This document shows positions 6,243 to 8,348 of a stretch of DNA of 8,348 nucleotides, piece after piece. Under the pieces are notes generated by a model, which was not told the origin of the DNA, did no database searches, and saw only the letters and a list, made by a program, of their open reading frames with translations. The position numbers and the translations under genes are program-made. Numbering within the stretch: position 1 is the first letter of the stretch; each line of letters begins with the position of its first letter. This DNA is from Elusimicrobiota bacterium (GTDB lineage: Bacteria > Elusimicrobiota > Elusimicrobia > UBA1565 > UBA9628): positions 1 to 8,348 of the forward strand of contig JACQBB010000015.1 in assembly GCA_016194625.1 (NCBI GenBank). The letters are read 5' to 3'.

Positions 6243-7745
6243 TCAGGACGCCAGCAGGGTGTCGGCGGTCCGCAGGGTCTCGAGCAGGGACTCGTCGGTC
6301 TTGGCGCGCCAGAGCTTGCGGCGCAGGTTCTCGTTGGTCACGAGGGAGGCGATGCGCTGGAGGATCTTCAGCTGGACGACCGGAGTCTCCGCCGGGGTCA
6401 AGATGAGGAACACCAGGCGGACCGGGACGCCGTCCGGCGTCGGGAACGGGGCCGCCTTCGCGTAGCGCCCGACGGCGATCAGCGGCTCCGGGAGGCCCGC
6501 CAGGCGCGCGTGCGGCACCAGGACGCCGCGCCCGACGGCGCTGGCGAACTTGGACTCGCGCTCCCACACCGCGGCGACCGCGGCGGCCGCGTCCAGCTCC
6601 GGCCGCTCCGCCTTCAGCCGGGCGGCCAGCGCCTGGATGGCCGCCCGGCGGTCGCCGACGGCCAGGTTCGCGTCCACGACGGCGCCCGCGAACAGCTCGC
6701 CGTCGGCCCAGCCGCGGGAGCGGCCGAACTCGTCGCGCACCTCGCCGATCAGCTCCTCGACGATGTCCTCCAGCGTCAGCAGGCCGGTGACCCGGCCCAG
6801 CCCGTCGCGCACCAGCGCCATGTGCACGCCCTTGTCGGGCATCGTCTTGACCAGCTTCTCGAGCGGCTCGTCGTCGGTGATCTCGTACAGGTCGCGGCGC
6901 AGGCGCTTGAGGTCGGGCTCGGCGCCCACCTCCTTGAGGACGAGGTCCTTCACGTGGACGTACCCGACGGCGGTGTCCAGGTCCAGCTCGCACAGCGGGT
7001 AGCGCGAGAAGCGCTTGTCGCGGATCAGCTTGAGGTTCTCGGCCCACGGCCGCGCCAGCGACAGGTAGACGATCTTCTCGCGCGGGCGCATCGCCTCGGC
7101 GGCCTTCGCGCTGGCGAAGTCGAACATGTTCTCGAGGAGGATCAGGCGCTCGAGCGGCATCGCGCCCTTCTCCTGCGTCTCGCCCAGCAGGACGCGCATC
7201 TCCTCGACGGTGACGCCGTGCTCGGCCTCGGCCGCGGCCTTCAGGCCGCACAGCTTCAGCACGCCCTGCGACATCCCGGTCGTCAGGCGGATCGGCGCGC
7301 GCAGCAGCCGCGCGACGACCTTCAGCGGCCGCGCGAAGAACAGCGCGAGCGGCTCCGCGTAGTGGATGGCGACCGCGCGCGGGATCAGCTCGGCGAAGAC
7401 GATCTGGAGGACGGTCAGGATCCCGACGGCGATCGTGAACGCCAGCGCGTGCAGCCACACGGGCGGCAGGGTCAGCCCCCAGGCGGTGAAGCGCTCCTCG
7501 AGCTGCGCCATCACCATCGGCTCGCCGACGGCGCCCAGCGCCAGCGAGATCATCGTGATGCACAGCTGCATCGCGGCCAGGTACTCGTCGAACCGGCCCA
7601 TGATCTCCTGCACCGCGAGCGCGCGGGAGTTGCCCTTGCGCGCGAGCAGCTCGATGCGCGCGGGGCGCGCGCGCATCAGGCCGAACTCGGCCAGCACGAA
7701 CGCGGCGTTCGCCGCGATCAGCAGCAGGACGAGAAGGTCGATCAC
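6243..7745 (-). CDS. CNNM/CorC-type membrane protein with CBS pair and C-terminal PTS EIIA domain
   Basis: A 500-residue fusion. The N-terminal CNNM (DUF21) domain, about 1-170, has hydrophobic segments near 2-20, 58-72, 97-120 and 130-148, plus family motifs such as AEFGLMRARPARIE (19-32) and FAELIPR (117-123). CNNM/CorC proteins are implicated in Mg2+ (and Co2+) export. A CBS pair follows (about 205-337), with SRYPL (247-251), GYVHVKDLV (261-269) and GLLTLEDIVEELIGE (321-335); such pairs bind adenine nucleotides. The usual CorC_HlyC C-terminal domain is missing. Instead residues about 350-498 read as a type-2 PTS EIIA (fructose/Ntr-like) domain with the phosphorylatable histidine His412 in GVLVPHAR (407-414). 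This suggests control by phosphorylation or an EIIA-like sensory role (inference). The GTG start overlaps the upstream stop codon as GTGA, and GGAGG (7757-7753) lies seven bases before it. An ATG-started shorter form is unlikely because it would cut the first membrane segment. Confidence 0.93.
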   Translation of the reverse strand: MIDLLVLLLIAANAAFVLAEFGLMRARPARIELLARKGNSRALAVQEIMGRFDEYLAAMQLCITMISLALGAVGEPMVMAQLEERFTAWGLTLPPVWLHALAFTIAVGILTVLQIVFAELIPRAVAIHYAEPLALFFARPLKVVARLLRAPIRLTTGMSQGVLKLCGLKAAAEAEHGVTVEEMRVLLGETQEKGAMPLERLILLENMFDFASAKAAEAMRPREKIVYLSLARPWAENLKLIRDKRFSRYPLCELDLDTAVGYVHVKDLVLKEVGAEPDLKRLRRDLYEITDDEPLEKLVKTMPDKGVHMALVRDGLGRVTGLLTLEDIVEELIGEVRDEFGRSRGWADGELFAGAVVDANLAVGDRRAAIQALAARLKAERPELDAAAAVAAVWERESKFASAVGRGVLVPHARLAGLPEPLIAVGRYAKAAPFPTPDGVPVRLVFLILTPAETPVVQLKILQRIASLVTNENLRRKLWRAKTDESLLETLRTADTLLAS

Positions 7746-8348
7746 GCGACCCCCTCCAGGCGCCGCGCCTCGCTCTTGAGCTTCTGCAGGTCCACCTTTC
7801 CGGAGCCCAGCAACGGGAATTCCTCGACCTTGTGGAAGTTCGACTTGTCGGGGATCCAGAGCTTGGGCAGGCCGGACTCGAGGACCTTCTTGAGGACCGC
7901 GTCCACGCCGACCTCGCCCTTATAAAGGACGACCAGCCGCTCGCCGCGCTTGTCGTCGGGGACGCCCGCGACGACGAAGGCCGGGTCGATGACGCCGAGC
8001 GCGTCCTGCAGGCTCTCCTCGACCTTGATGTGCGGGACCATCTCCCCGCCGACCTTGGAGAAGCGCGACAGGCGGTCGGTGAGGGTCACGAAGCCGTCCT
8101 CGTCGATCTTGGCGATGTCGCCGGTCACGTAGTAGCCGTCGCGGATGACGCCGCGCGTCTTCTCCTCGTCGTCGAGGTAGCCCTTCATCACGTTCGGGCC
8201 CTTCACCAGGAGCAGGCCGGGCTCGTCGGGGCCGAGCTCCTTGCCGGTGTCCGGGTCCACGACCTTCATGAACACCCCCGGCAGCGGCTGGCCGACGGTG
8301 CCGAGCTTCGTGCCGGTCTGCTTGACGCCCGGCCAGTCGATGTCGGGG
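7742..8348 (-). CDS. Aas-like acyl-ACP synthetase / AMP-binding enzyme, C-terminal part
   Basis: The last 201 residues of an adenylate-forming enzyme; the 5' part lies beyond the window. The core motifs are typical of ANL enzymes: GQPLPG near the visible start, YVTGD (visible residues 73-77) with its conserved Asp, and a hinge region RLSRFSKVGGE (92-102). The C-terminal subdomain ends in PLLGSGKVD, whose Lys (visible residue 184, 17 before the end) is the expected catalytic lysine for acyl adenylation. The FSKVGGEMV and PLLGSGK wording resembles the acyl-ACP synthetase part of E. coli Aas, which reacylates lysophospholipids, better than acyl-CoA synthetases. Aas enzymes often carry an N-terminal PlsC acyltransferase, sometimes with a transporter domain, but whether those are present cannot be seen here. 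The internal GTG at 8275 is not the start, because the frame is open upstream with conserved sequence. The stop codon overlaps the next gene's start. Confidence 0.9.
   Translation of the reverse strand, partial: PDIDWPGVKQTGTKLGTVGQPLPGVFMKVVDPDTGKELGPDEPGLLLVKGPNVMKGYLDDEEKTRGVIRDGYYVTGDIAKIDEDGFVTLTDRLSRFSKVGGEMVPHIKVEESLQDALGVIDPAFVVAGVPDDKRGERLVVLYKGEVGVDAVLKKVLESGLPKLWIPDKSNFHKVEEFPLLGSGKVDLQKLKSEARRLEGVA
7753..7757 (-). promoter_or_regulatory. Shine-Dalgarno of the CNNM-EIIA gene
   Basis: GGAGG on the minus strand, seven bases before the GTG at 7745 and inside the end of the Aas-like gene. It decides the GTG start and supports translational coupling of the two genes. Confidence 0.65.

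Noticed and set aside
6510..7925. Long plus-strand open frame antisense to the CNNM-EIIA gene (471 codons)
   Set aside because: Low-complexity, Arg/Gln/Asp-rich product; it crosses the junction of two well-supported minus-strand genes and has no promoter or start support.

Overview
The window is GC-rich bacterial chromosomal DNA with strongly G/C-biased third codon positions. Every gene I can support lies on the minus strand, so transcription runs from high to low coordinates. The content is mostly housekeeping: phospholipid/acyl metabolism, a membrane ion-transport protein, haem biosynthesis, an MgtC-type membrane protein, the RNA methyltransferase RlmN, a small GAF-like protein and a HEAT-repeat lipoprotein. 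The lipoprotein and the Aas-like acyl-ACP synthetase suggest a diderm (Gram-negative type) organism, and the oxygen-dependent type of protoporphyrinogen oxidase suggests some exposure to oxygen. I cannot assign a phylum from this stretch. A GC-rich member of a less-studied diderm lineage (for example Elusimicrobiota-like or Myxococcota-like) is only a guess. I see no tRNA, rRNA, CRISPR array, transposase or phage gene.

Layout in the direction of transcription. (1) 8348-7742: C-terminal part of an AMP-binding enzyme that resembles the synthetase domain of Aas; its 5' part lies outside the window. (2) 7745-6243: a CNNM/CorC-type membrane protein whose usual C-terminal domain is replaced by a PTS EIIA-type domain; its GTG start overlaps the preceding stop codon. 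(3) After a 43-bp gap that holds a good extended -10 box, a tightly overlapped cluster runs from 6199 to 1591: hemE, hemY (protoporphyrinogen oxidase), mgtC-like, rlmN and a GAF-like gene. Consecutive genes overlap by 4, 29, 1 and 4 bases. (4) 1590-1386 is an intergenic region with a strong GC-rich hairpin and candidate promoters. (5) From 1379 to the window edge lies a HEAT-repeat lipoprotein gene, cut off at its 3' end.

How the parts work together: HemE and HemY act in the late porphyrin pathway. The overlaps imply that MgtC, RlmN and the GAF-like protein are made from the same message, although no biochemical link between them is obvious. The Aas-like and CNNM-EIIA genes form a second translationally coupled pair.

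The points most worth a second look are the CNNM-CBS-EIIA fusion, a clear 277-residue internal duplication in the lipoprotein, and two SD-less genes that share the same GGCGCCGA/-10 arrangement immediately upstream of their start codons, which suggests leaderless transcription. I found no convincing evidence of an entirely new multi-gene system.
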